A stretch of 31,407 nt of DNA from Akkermansiaceae bacterium UBA3385. Its GTDB lineage: Bacteria > Verrucomicrobiota > Verrucomicrobiia > Verrucomicrobiales > Akkermansiaceae. Location of the stretch: assembly GCA_002358905.1 (NCBI GenBank), contig DEPT01000042.1, positions 33,713 through 65,119 of the forward strand, read 5' to 3'. Position 1 is the first letter of the stretch. Each line of letters opens with the position of its first letter. Positions 23,902 to 31,338 of the stretch are shown here, one piece after another. The notes beneath the pieces were generated by a model. It saw only the letters and a program-made list of their open reading frames with translations, had not been told where the DNA came from and ran no database searches. The position numbers and the translations under genes were made by a program.

Positions 23902-23963
23902 TGATTAGTGATTAATTTTCACCTCACTATTCACTCCTTCACTAATCATTAATCACTAATCAC
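23887..23963. repeat. 25-bp perfect inverted repeat built of GATTAGTGATTAAT units
   Basis: The left arm (23887-23911) and right arm (23939-23963) are exact reverse complements around a 27-nt AT-rich centre. Each arm is made of GATTAGT/GATTAAT heptads. The left arm overlaps the aroB stop codon. There is no T tract beyond the arm, but the hairpin could block transcription or exonucleases. Confidence 0.85.
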
Positions 23964-23982
23964 TATTCACTATTCATTCCCC

Positions 23983-25084
<1,102 letters not shown>

Positions 25085-25092
<8 letters not shown>

Positions 25093-25114
25093 TTACTAAT
25101 GATTAGTGATTAAT
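25085..25114. repeat. GATTAGTGATTAAT repeat before the four-helix gene
   Basis: This AT-rich spacer is composed of the same heptads; GATTAGTGATTAAT at 25101-25114 directly abuts the next ATG. An exact inverted copy lies at 25510-25523. Confidence 0.85.
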
Positions 25115-25507
25115 ATGGATAATACGGCGGCAGATGACAGGAAATATGCTGATTTACGGCAGCGAACGAAAAATTTCGGGCTGCGAGTCATTCGCATGTG
25201 GAAAAGCCTTCCGAAAACCACTGTGGCGCAAGTCCTCGGCAAACAATTACTCCGAAGCGCCACATCGGTTGCCGCCAATTATCGTGCCGCCTGCATAGCC
25301 AAAAGCGACGCTGATTTTTACCATAAAATCAAAATCTGCCAGGAGGAATCCGATGAATGTATCCTTTGGCTTGAATACCTCATCGAGGGCGAAATCCTCC
25401 CGGAAAATAAACTCTCTGCCCTGCTGGACGAAGCAAAACAGCTCGCAGCCATTATGACAGCATCCTCCCTTACCGTCCACAAGCGCCTGCAGACAATCAA
25501 AAATTAA
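25115..25507 (+). CDS. Four-helix-bundle protein (TIGR02436, 23S rRNA-intervening-sequence type)
   Basis: This 130-residue, all-helical protein has DLRQRTKNFGLRVIRMWKSL, QLLRSATSVAANYRAACIAKS, DFYHKIKICQEESDECILWLEYL and LLDEAKQLAAIMTAS, the order seen in TIGR02436 proteins. These occur inside 23S rRNA intervening sequences or as stand-alone genes; the function is unknown (pentameric bundles with a basic face are known). Its base use is visibly more AT-rich than that of its neighbours. It sits between two aminopeptidase paralogues, with 14-nt exact inverted repeats touching its start codon and lying just after its stop, the look of an inserted cassette. A GTG at 25106 is in frame, but ATG 25115 fits better. 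The extended four-helix family is the only alternative. Confidence 0.88.
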   Translation: MDNTAADDRKYADLRQRTKNFGLRVIRMWKSLPKTTVAQVLGKQLLRSATSVAANYRAACIAKSDADFYHKIKICQEESDECILWLEYLIEGEILPENKLSALLDEAKQLAAIMTASSLTVHKRLQTIKN

Positions 25508-25537
25508 TCATTAATCACTAATCGCTAATCATTCACT
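25502..25537. repeat. ATTAATCACTAATC repeat after the four-helix gene
   Basis: Inverted copies of the heptads; 25510-25523 is the exact reverse complement of 25101-25114. It fills the whole gap between the four-helix stop and the next ATG at 25538. Confidence 0.85.
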
Positions 25538-26641
25538 ATGAAGGATTCCCGCTATACTCAGCTGGCTGATCAGGTAGTCAACTACTCCGTTCGCGTGCAG
25601 CCGGGAGAGCACGTCAACCTGCGCATGCAGGACATCCCGGACGCCATGGTTGTGGAACTCATCCGCGCCGTGCGCCGAGCCGGCGGCGTACCCCATGTCG
25701 ACCTCTCCCACTCCGTCATCTCCAAGGAACTCGCACTCGGCGCCACAGATGAACAATACGAGCTGGATGGCCGCTACCGTCTGCAGCGTGCAGAGGACAT
25801 GCAGGTGCACATCTGCTTCTATGCAGACCACAACAGCTTTGAAACTGCAGATGTACCCGGCGACCGCATGCAGATTGTGAGCCGCCACCTTAAACCAGCC
25901 AGCGATGTCACCTGCAACCGCCGCAAATGGACCATCCTGGCCTGGCCCACCCCCGCCATGGCCCAGGCCGCCGGCATGAGCACGGAGGATTTCGAGGATT
26001 TCTACTTCCGTTGCTGCCTGGCAGACTACGCCGCCATGAAAGAAGGCATGCTGCATCTCAAAGGCCTTATGGAACAGACCGACCGTGTCCGCATCACCGG
26101 CCCGGGAACAGACCTCAGTTTCTCCATCAAAGGTATTCCGGCCATCCCCTGCTGCGGTGATTGCAACGTGCCCGACGGTGAGGTCTACACCGCCCCCGTG
26201 AAGGACAGCATCAACGGAACCATTGCCTACAACGCCCCCAGTATCTACCACGGTATCCCCTTCGATGGCGTGCGCTTCCGCTTCGAAAACGGCAAAATCG
26301 TGGAGGCTCACTGCAACGGAAACGAAGCTGCCCTCCACAAAATCCTCGATTCCGATGCCGGCGCACGCTACATCGGCGAATTCGCCCTCGGCCTTAACCC
26401 GCATATCCTCCGCCCCATGCGCGATATCCTCTTCGATGAGAAAATCGCCGGTTCCTTCCACCTCACCCCCGGCCAGGCATACGAGGAAGCCCCTAACGGC
26501 AACAACTCTGCCGTCCACTGGGATCTCGTCTGCATCCAGCGACCGGAATACGGCGGTGGCGAAATCTGGTTCGACGACACACTCATCCGCAAGGACGGCC
26601 GCTTCCTCGACCCCGCCCTCGCCATCTTCAACGCAGAATAA
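25538..26641 (+). CDS. M29 family aminopeptidase (paralogue 2)
   Basis: This 367-residue protein aligns without visible gaps with paralogue 1 and keeps every metal ligand: the Glu of PDGEVYTAP, the Glu of IGEFALGLNP, the His of FHLTPG, and H327 and D329 of HWDLV. Differences cluster in the N-terminal half (residues 70-130: ELDGRYRLQRAEDMQVHICFYAD against SIAGFELAEMQAMDAYIAIRG), which shapes the peptide entrance in this family, so the two may prefer different substrates. It is followed after only 6 bp by the metallophosphoesterase, probably on one transcript. Confidence 0.92.
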   Translation: MKDSRYTQLADQVVNYSVRVQPGEHVNLRMQDIPDAMVVELIRAVRRAGGVPHVDLSHSVISKELALGATDEQYELDGRYRLQRAEDMQVHICFYADHNSFETADVPGDRMQIVSRHLKPASDVTCNRRKWTILAWPTPAMAQAAGMSTEDFEDFYFRCCLADYAAMKEGMLHLKGLMEQTDRVRITGPGTDLSFSIKGIPAIPCCGDCNVPDGEVYTAPVKDSINGTIAYNAPSIYHGIPFDGVRFRFENGKIVEAHCNGNEAALHKILDSDAGARYIGEFALGLNPHILRPMRDILFDEKIAGSFHLTPGQAYEEAPNGNNSAVHWDLVCIQRPEYGGGEIWFDDTLIRKDGRFLDPALAIFNAE

Positions 26642-26647
26642 CCAACT

Positions 26648-27469
26648 ATGCCCACAAGAAAGGCAATTCGCAGATGGCTTATCGCCGCAGCCCTGCTCCT
26701 CTGCGGCGTGAAGGGCGTGGAATACTTCGGCAACTGGGGAGCCGCCCAGCTGGAGTGCAACCGCGTGCAGCTCCCGGCCTCTGCGCTTCCCGGCAGCGGC
26801 CCGCTGCGCATCGCCTTCTTCTCAGACCTGCACAATACACCCGAACTGTTTTACAAAACTATCGAGCACATTGAACGCGAGTGCCCGGACCTCATCATCT
26901 TCGGGGGCGATTTCATCATGGTCGACGAGCGCTTCCGCCGCACCCGCTGGGCTGTAGAAGGCATGCGCAAACTCCGCAGCATAGCCCCGACCTTCGCCAT
27001 CCTCGGCAACCAGGATTACGAAAAGCAGGAACAGGTGGAGCGAATCTTTGCCACCGCAGGTATTCCCCTCCTCCGCAACCAGGCCATCGACTGGACCACC
27101 CCATCAGGCAGCACCCTGCGCATCATCGGCCTGGGAGATTGGAACGAGGGTGATGAAAACCCGGCTGTCTGCATGCAACTCGCCGGGCAATCCCCACACC
27201 CCGTTCTCCTCCTCTCTCACGACCCGGAAAGCCGCTGGTTGCTGCGTCAGTTCGACTGGGATCTCATGCTCTCCGGCCACACACACGGTGGCCAGGCGGC
27301 TAACCCCTTCACGGGAGATTTCATCTCCTTCCGCTCCTCCATGCCCGCAGGCCTCTACGACTTCGAAAGCAACCGCCGCGTTTTTGTCACCCGCGGCGTC
27401 GGCGCTATCCTCGGTATGCGCTTCTTCTGCAATCCGGAGATGAACATTATTGAAGTGATTAATGATTAG
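26648..27469 (+). CDS. Membrane-anchored metallophosphoesterase (YaeI/LpxG-like), GNQD variant
   Basis: This 273-residue protein has a basic N-terminus and one membrane helix (about 9-27), then a calcineurin-like phosphoesterase domain: FFSDLHN (D60, H62), GGDF (D88), GNQD (N121-Q122-D123), LSHDP (H191) and SGHTHGGQ (H211, H213). The family usually has GNH(D/E); here the catalytic His is Gln at 122, while the metal ligands appear complete. Relatives act on phosphodiesters or lipid A precursors at the membrane surface; the substrate here is unknown and activity may be altered. Its last residues (EVIND) and TAG stop fall in the dispersed GTGATTAATGATTAG repeat, as with aroB. Confidence 0.88.
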   Translation: MPTRKAIRRWLIAAALLLCGVKGVEYFGNWGAAQLECNRVQLPASALPGSGPLRIAFFSDLHNTPELFYKTIEHIERECPDLIIFGGDFIMVDERFRRTRWAVEGMRKLRSIAPTFAILGNQDYEKQEQVERIFATAGIPLLRNQAIDWTTPSGSTLRIIGLGDWNEGDENPAVCMQLAGQSPHPVLLLSHDPESRWLLRQFDWDLMLSGHTHGGQAANPFTGDFISFRSSMPAGLYDFESNRRVFVTRGVGAILGMRFFCNPEMNIIEVIND

Positions 27470-27529
27470 CCTGGCTCGGCGTAGCAAGCGAGCGTTAGCG
27501 AGACGCGGAGACGGCTGATTAGTGATTAA
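27455..27529. repeat. Two repeat copies flanking an unexplained 44-47 bp block
   Basis: GTGATTAATGATTAG (27455-27469, containing the metallophosphoesterase stop) and GATTAGTGATTAA (27517-27529) flank a GC-rich segment holding AGCGAG twice (27476-27516). I cannot assign the central block. Confidence 0.7.
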
Positions 27530-27563
27530 ATTTAAATTCGCTGCGCGTGGCGTAGGTGAGATG

Positions 27564-27602
27564 AAAAAGCCCATGAGGACGTCTCCTCATGGGCTTTTTT
27601 TT
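27564..27602. terminator. Bidirectional terminator between metallophosphoesterase and PEP-CTERM gene
   Basis: A perfect 16-bp stem, AAAAAGCCCATGAGGA (27564-27579) and its complement (27584-27599), has a CGTC loop with T runs on both strands. Confidence 0.93.
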
Positions 27603-27621
27603 AAGTTTATACAGTAGCAAA

Positions 27622-28380
27622 TTACTTGCGGCGGCGACGAGCTGCCAGGCCACAGAGAGCCAGCAGACTCAGCGTAGCCGTGGTGGGCTCGGGAATAATA
27701 CGGGTCCACCCCTCTGTTGCAGGGATAGCTGCACCTGCTGCAGCAGCTGCAAGAGACTTGTGATCAGCATCACCGAACTCCACGCGTTCATCGAAGAAAT
27801 AGGAGGCGGCAACAATATCGCTATGCAGAGTCAGCACCTGATTTGTTGCCGAACCAGACTTCAGGCCTCCGGCTTCCACATACGATTCAACCAGTGCGGA
27901 TCCATTTGCATCATACATCACGAAAGATACCGCAGTACCTGCAGTTTTCCCGAAACTATACACCAGACCTGCACTAGTTACACTATCCCATCCCGTTCCT
28001 TCAGCGTCGCCATTCAGGTCAGAGAGATTAACGTTACCTTGCCATTGCACACTATTCCAGTTCGTTGTATCCCCCCAACGGGCATAGAGACCGGAAGAGT
28101 TAATCTGATTACTAGAAGAACCACCATTAGTGCAGACACCCGTTAAAGTGCCGTTTGCATTGTAACTAACCAGATTCGTACCCCATGCCGGAGTCTGACC
28201 TTTTTCCAACACCTTCTTGAGCTCAGTGACATCCAAGGTCAAAGCAACGGTGAAATCACCATCCAGAGTCCAGTAGGAGTTCGTTGTTCCATTCGTGGTA
28301 ATATTAGCTGTGGCTAAATCAGGAGCCGCACCAAAACTGATGCCGGCCAAAGCCACCAAGGCAATAAGTGTCTTTTTCAT
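27622..28380 (-). CDS. PEP-CTERM sorting-domain protein
   Basis: This 252-residue secreted protein has a signal peptide (MKKTLIALVALAGISFGA) and the C-terminal tripartite PEP-CTERM signal: IPEP, a hydrophobic helix and the basic RRRRK end. Exosortase is expected to cleave near the PEP motif and pass the protein to the cell surface. The mature domain is rich in Asn, Thr, Gly and Ser (TTNGTTNSYWTLDGDF, YNANGTLTGVCTNGGSSSN), likely beta-rich and prone to glycosylation, with no enzyme motif. Its 3' end is nearly identical at the DNA level to the remnant at 28633-28707 in the opposite orientation. The TIGR04073 gene at 8619 belongs to the same kind of system; the exosortase gene itself is not in the window. 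Confidence 0.9.
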   Translation of the reverse strand: MKKTLIALVALAGISFGAAPDLATANITTNGTTNSYWTLDGDFTVALTLDVTELKKVLEKGQTPAWGTNLVSYNANGTLTGVCTNGGSSSNQINSSGLYARWGDTTNWNSVQWQGNVNLSDLNGDAEGTGWDSVTSAGLVYSFGKTAGTAVSFVMYDANGSALVESYVEAGGLKSGSATNQVLTLHSDIVAASYFFDERVEFGDADHKSLAAAAAGAAIPATEGWTRIIPEPTTATLSLLALCGLAARRRRK

Positions 28381-28395
28381 TGTTTATTAAGTGAT

Positions 28396-28707
28396 TTGTT
28401 TGGTGTTAACTCGTGGCAGGCTGCCAGTTCCTCGCGCGTTGGAACATTTCGTCCACTACGAGCACGCGCGGATTATATCGGATTACAAATCCGTAAGCAA
28501 GACTTAAATACAGAAAAAACACAAAGATTTCAGATTCTGAGAAGTGTAAAAACATGGGGACTTCTTAATGCACAGAAAGGGGTAACGTCTACCACCTATG
28601 CTCCAGTCATGAGCATTGTAACAACTGAATACATCCCCGAGCCCGCCACGGCTACGCTTAGCCTGCTGGCTCTGGCCGGCCTGGCAGCCCGCCGCCGCCG
28701 CAAGTAA
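28396..28707 (+). pseudogene. Remnant of a PEP-CTERM protein gene (3' end)
   Basis: The open frame of 103 codons ends in an intact PEP-CTERM signal (IPEPATATLSLL...ARRRRK, from 28633), but nothing upstream looks like a signal peptide or a mature domain. Bases 28490-28570 are AT-rich and unlike coding DNA of this genome. An exosortase substrate without an export signal cannot be sorted, so I read this as the 3' scar of a lost gene, still followed by its own terminator. The proximal part of the frame (28396-28560) is probably not translated. Alternative: a real short gene with a missed start. Confidence 0.6.
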
Positions 28708-28747
28708 AATCACTGCCGCCATTGGCGAGTGATAAAAACTCAGCTTT

Positions 28748-28783
28748 AAAACACCCGACCCGATTTTCCGGTCGGGTGTTTTT
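28748..28783 (+). terminator. Terminator of the PEP-CTERM remnant
   Basis: A 13-bp perfect stem, AAAACACCCGACC (28748-28760) and its complement (28770-28782), has a 9-nt loop followed by T residues. Confidence 0.88.
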
Positions 28784-28882
28784 GCGTATGCAGCTCCAGG
28801 AGAAGCCCGGTTTCCATCCTGGCATTTTTTCATTATTCACTATTTCTTATTAACTATTCTCTCTATAAATCACACATTGGGC

Positions 28883-28913
28883 TTGCTTTTTTATGTCATT
28901 TGTGTTATTTCTG
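28883..28913 (+). promoter_or_regulatory. Putative promoter TTGCTT-N17-TATTTCTG
   Basis: TTGCTT (28883-28888), 17 bp and TATTTCTG (28906-28913); the ATG is 7 nt further on. It matches the element in front of the TIGR04073 gene. Confidence 0.4.
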
Positions 28914-28920
28914 TGTCAGC

Positions 28921-30186
28921 ATGAAGATTAAACATTGTCTCGTAGCCAGTGCTGCCGTTCTGGTAGCCTCCTGCAGCTCTACAGATAACACGGTTGTGAA
29001 CAACCGTGCCAGTGTCGTTGCAAAGCCGTACACGAACAAGCCGGCACAGTACCTTGCGCTTCCGGGCCAGGCTGCTGTAGCCGTAGGCAGCGCGGATGTA
29101 GATGCCGCATTTGATTCTCAGGTTGCCCAGTATGGAGGCCAGCCACAGACCGCCGCCGCCATGGGCAATGCCATGGGGGCCGCCATAGCCAACACGGTAG
29201 CCGGAGCCATGGCTCCCCTGCAGCAGACTCCCACCCCCATGCTGCCGGCAGACACCACAACACCGCAGTCCACCTATATTCACCAGACCGCACTTCCGGG
29301 GCAGGCATCCATTGGCATGGTGCCCGGAACAGGAGCCGTTCCCACCATGCCCGGTGCAGGCGTGCCCATGAACTACTCTGTTCGCATCACGAACAGCACA
29401 CCGGGCAAGATTTTTGTGGAAGCGCAGGATGCCGCCGGCAACATTTACCCCTGCGGTTTCATGGAAGGCGGCCGCAGCTGCACCACTCCGCTGGAACAGG
29501 CAGATCCCATCGTAGGCCCCATCACCATCGTGGTACGTGACCCCGATAAGGAAGGAGCCCCCGAAATCCGCCGCTTCAAGGTGAATCCCCCTGCTTACTA
29601 TGCCGGGCAGACAGTGGGTATCAGCATCATTGCCGGTGGTAAGTACCATGCCAGCGTTGATGGCAATGTATACGCCAGCGGCGAGGCGGTAACCCCGCCC
29701 CCCACCATGGTGCCGAACATGACCACCGTAGCCCCCATGCCCGCCCCCGGCGGTGTGATGAGCTATTCCGTAAAGATTACCAACACCACCCCCGGCAAAA
29801 TTCTGGTAGAAGCCCGCGATGCCGCCGGTGTGGAATTCCCCTGTGGTGAAATGGCTGGTGGCGCCAGTGCCGTGACACCCCGCGAGCAGGCAGCCCCCAT
29901 CAAAGGACCGATTACCATCATTGTGCGTGACCCCGATAAGGAAGGCCAGCCGGAAATTCGCCGCTACAAGGTGAACCCGCCCGCCAATTATGCCGGCAAG
30001 ACACTCGGCATCAGCATTGTGCCCGGAGGTCAGTACCATGCGGATATCGACGGCCAGGTGTACTACACCTACACCCCGCCTGAAGCACCGCCCACCACCA
30101 ACCCGCAGCCCCAGCCGGTTGCTCCTGCAGCCCCCGCTCCAGCACCGGCTCCGGCAGCCCCCGCTGCCACGCCTGCCGGTATCTGA
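28921..30186 (+). CDS. Lipoprotein with two tandem copies of a ~105-residue domain
   Basis: This 421-residue protein starts MKIKHCLVASAAVLVASC, a lipoprotein signal with the acylated Cys in VASC (C18). Residues 19-149 are Ala/Pro/Gly-rich. Two ungapped copies of one domain follow, starting at about 150 and 280: YSVxITNxTPGKIxVEAxDAAG, then GPITIxVRDPDKEGxPEIRR, then a segment with KVNPPAxYAG. The repeats read as beta-sandwich modules and I do not recognise them. A Pro/Ala tail (VAPAAPAPAPAPAAP) ends the protein. The upstream in-frame start at 28900 would spoil the lipobox and lies inside the promoter, so it is rejected. It is likely anchored in the outer membrane. A 14-bp-stem terminator follows. 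Confidence 0.87.
   Translation: MKIKHCLVASAAVLVASCSSTDNTVVNNRASVVAKPYTNKPAQYLALPGQAAVAVGSADVDAAFDSQVAQYGGQPQTAAAMGNAMGAAIANTVAGAMAPLQQTPTPMLPADTTTPQSTYIHQTALPGQASIGMVPGTGAVPTMPGAGVPMNYSVRITNSTPGKIFVEAQDAAGNIYPCGFMEGGRSCTTPLEQADPIVGPITIVVRDPDKEGAPEIRRFKVNPPAYYAGQTVGISIIAGGKYHASVDGNVYASGEAVTPPPTMVPNMTTVAPMPAPGGVMSYSVKITNTTPGKILVEARDAAGVEFPCGEMAGGASAVTPREQAAPIKGPITIIVRDPDKEGQPEIRRYKVNPPANYAGKTLGISIVPGGQYHADIDGQVYYTYTPPEAPPTTNPQPQPVAPAAPAPAPAPAAPAATPAGI
29368..30072 (+). repeat. Internal tandem duplication within the lipoprotein gene
   Basis: Copy 1 is 29368-29682 and copy 2 is 29758-30072, offset by 390 bp and aligned without gaps at the protein level. VRDPDKEG and PEIRR are unchanged in both. 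Confidence 0.9.
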
Positions 30187-30213
30187 ATGCAGCTGTAAAG
30201 CTCTTTATTACCC

Positions 30214-30250
30214 GGGAAGCGCTTTCCACCTGGAAAGCGCTTCCCTCTTT
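30214..30250 (+). terminator. Terminator of the lipoprotein gene
   Basis: A 14-bp perfect stem, GGGAAGCGCTTTCC (30214-30227) and its complement (30232-30245), has an ACCT loop and is followed by TCTTT. Confidence 0.9.
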
Positions 30251-30260
30251 ATTTCCCGGC

Positions 30261-30289
30261 TTGCACAAAAGTCTCACAACCACTATACC
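30261..30289 (+). promoter_or_regulatory. Promoter of the small membrane protein/M15 operon, predicted leaderless
   Basis: TTGCAC (30261-30266), 17 bp and TATACC (30284-30289). The ATG at 30296 is 6 nt after the -10 box, so transcription should begin at the start codon. Confidence 0.65.
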
Positions 30290-30295
30290 ATAGGC

Positions 30296-30514
30296 ATGTG
30301 CAAACCATTTCGTGATTACCTCACCCTCACCCGCGAATATACCCGCGAAATCATCACCTTCGGCGGATTTGCCCTGGTGTGCTTTGTCTACTGCGATTTC
30401 CGCCAGCTGGCGAGAGACCAGGCCACCACAGCCGCCCAGACTGTGGAGATTCTGCGCGCCATGGACACCCGTCTGGCTTCCATTGAACACCAAACCACCC
30501 CCAACACCAAATGA
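30296..30514 (+). CDS. Small single-pass membrane protein, holin- or anchor-like
   Basis: This 72-residue protein (MCKPFRDYLTLTREYTR...) has one hydrophobic segment at about 18-33 (IITFGGFALVCFVYCDF) and a C-terminal amphipathic helix (ATTAAQTVEILRAMDTRLASIEHQ) that could form a coiled coil. It belongs to no family I can name. The gene overlaps the next start by 4 bp (ATGA at 30511), so the peptidase depends on its translation. A one-helix protein coupled to a phage-type peptidoglycan peptidase recalls phage lysis cassettes (holin or spanin plus endolysin), but no other phage genes are nearby. Promoter and start codon coincide. Confidence 0.75.
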   Translation: MCKPFRDYLTLTREYTREIITFGGFALVCFVYCDFRQLARDQATTAAQTVEILRAMDTRLASIEHQTTPNTK

Positions 30515-31095
30515 AAACCACCATACGTCGCATTCAGAAACACCTCGGGCTTGAGCAGGACGGCATCATCGGCCCACAAACACTCCGCGCCATAACAACC
30601 TCCCTGGGAATCAAGGAAATCCCCACCTGGCCCACCCAGGCAGAAGTCCGCCATGGAAACAGCATCTTCGGCGCCCCTGGCAGAGAAGATGCACTGGTCA
30701 GCATCCTTCCAGCCTACACTTTATATTACGAAGGGTCCCCTGTGCGCAGCATACGCGTGCACACCCACATCGCACCGCATGTCAAACGCGCACTGGAAGA
30801 AGTACTGCAACACTATGGCTCCGATGAAATACACCGCCTGGGACTAGACCAATTTGGCGGCTGTTACAACTACAGACCTACCGCCACCGGCAAATCCCTT
30901 TCACTCCACGCCTGGGGCATTGCGCTGGATTTTGCACCCCGCAGCAATGCCTACGCCGTCAAATCTCCCCGCGCCACCCTCTCCCACCCCGACTGTGACG
31001 CCTGGTGGCACATCTGGGAACAACACGGCGCCATTTCCCTCGGCAGAGAGCGAAATTTTGACTGGATGCACCTCCAATTTGCCCGTCTAAGCTGA
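30511..31095 (+). CDS. Peptidoglycan-binding M15 family peptidase, endolysin-like
   Basis: This 194-residue protein has an N-terminal segment (RRIQKHLGLEQDGIIGPQTLRAI) of the PG_binding_1 helical type. The M15 (VanY/endolysin, Peptidase_M15_4) core has SLHAWGIALDF (zinc His and Asp) and DWMHLQF (third zinc ligand). Such enzymes cut the peptide cross-links of peptidoglycan (L-Ala-D-Glu or D-Ala-D-Ala types). It lacks a signal peptide, as many phage endolysins do, so it would need the upstream membrane protein or another route to reach the wall. Residues 35-85 between the domains are unassigned. Translation is coupled to the upstream small gene. Length fits T5-type endolysin-like proteins with an added binding domain. 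Confidence 0.85.
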   Translation: MKTTIRRIQKHLGLEQDGIIGPQTLRAITTSLGIKEIPTWPTQAEVRHGNSIFGAPGREDALVSILPAYTLYYEGSPVRSIRVHTHIAPHVKRALEEVLQHYGSDEIHRLGLDQFGGCYNYRPTATGKSLSLHAWGIALDFAPRSNAYAVKSPRATLSHPDCDAWWHIWEQHGAISLGRERNFDWMHLQFARLS

Positions 31096-31134
31096 AAAAA
31101 AATCAAAAAAAATCGCTTTTTCTCAAAAAAAGTC

Positions 31135-31163
31135 TTGCAATCCCTGCCAACTTCGTGTATACT
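31135..31163 (+). promoter_or_regulatory. tRNA-Ala promoter
   Basis: TTGCAA (31135-31140), 17 bp and TATACT (31158-31163), about 37 bp before the tRNA 5' end. A GCCCG-type GC-rich discriminator follows the -10 box, usual for stringently controlled stable RNA promoters. Confidence 0.75.
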
Positions 31164-31199
31164 CCGCCCGTCCTCACCGAGTGAGACAAACAAAAAAAC

Positions 31200-31272
31200 G
31201 GGGTATTAGCTCAGTTGGTAGAGCGTCTCAATGGCATTGAGAAGGTCAGCGGTTCGAATCCGCTATGCTCCA
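31200..31272 (+). tRNA. tRNA-Ala (anticodon GGC)
   Basis: The cloverleaf is complete. The acceptor stem GGGGTAT pairs with ATGCTCC, including the G3:U70 identity pair of alanine tRNAs. The D arm is GCTC/GAGC, the anticodon stem TCTCA/TGAGA with loop ATGGCAT (anticodon GGC), and the T arm AGCGG/CCGCT with TTCGAAT. The 3' CCA is not encoded (A then GGC follows). A terminator begins at 31281. Confidence 0.97.
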
Positions 31273-31280
31273 GGCTTCGT

Positions 31281-31316
31281 AAAACAGCGTATCAGGAAAC
31301 CTGATACGCTGTTTTT
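31281..31316 (+). terminator. tRNA-Ala terminator
   Basis: A perfect 16-bp stem, AAAACAGCGTATCAGG (31281-31296) and its complement (31300-31315), has a 3-nt loop and a T tail. Confidence 0.93.
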
Positions 31317-31338
31317 CTACGCCCAGGCAGGCCAGAAT

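Noticed and set aside
27604..28146. Plus-strand frame opposite the PEP-CTERM gene
   Set aside because: Antisense to a gene with a signal peptide and sorting signal; Ser/Cys-rich nonsense translation.
28396..28632. Coding status of the 5' part of the PEP-CTERM remnant
   Set aside because: AT-rich, no signal peptide and no family resemblance; only the 3' end is convincingly derived from a gene.
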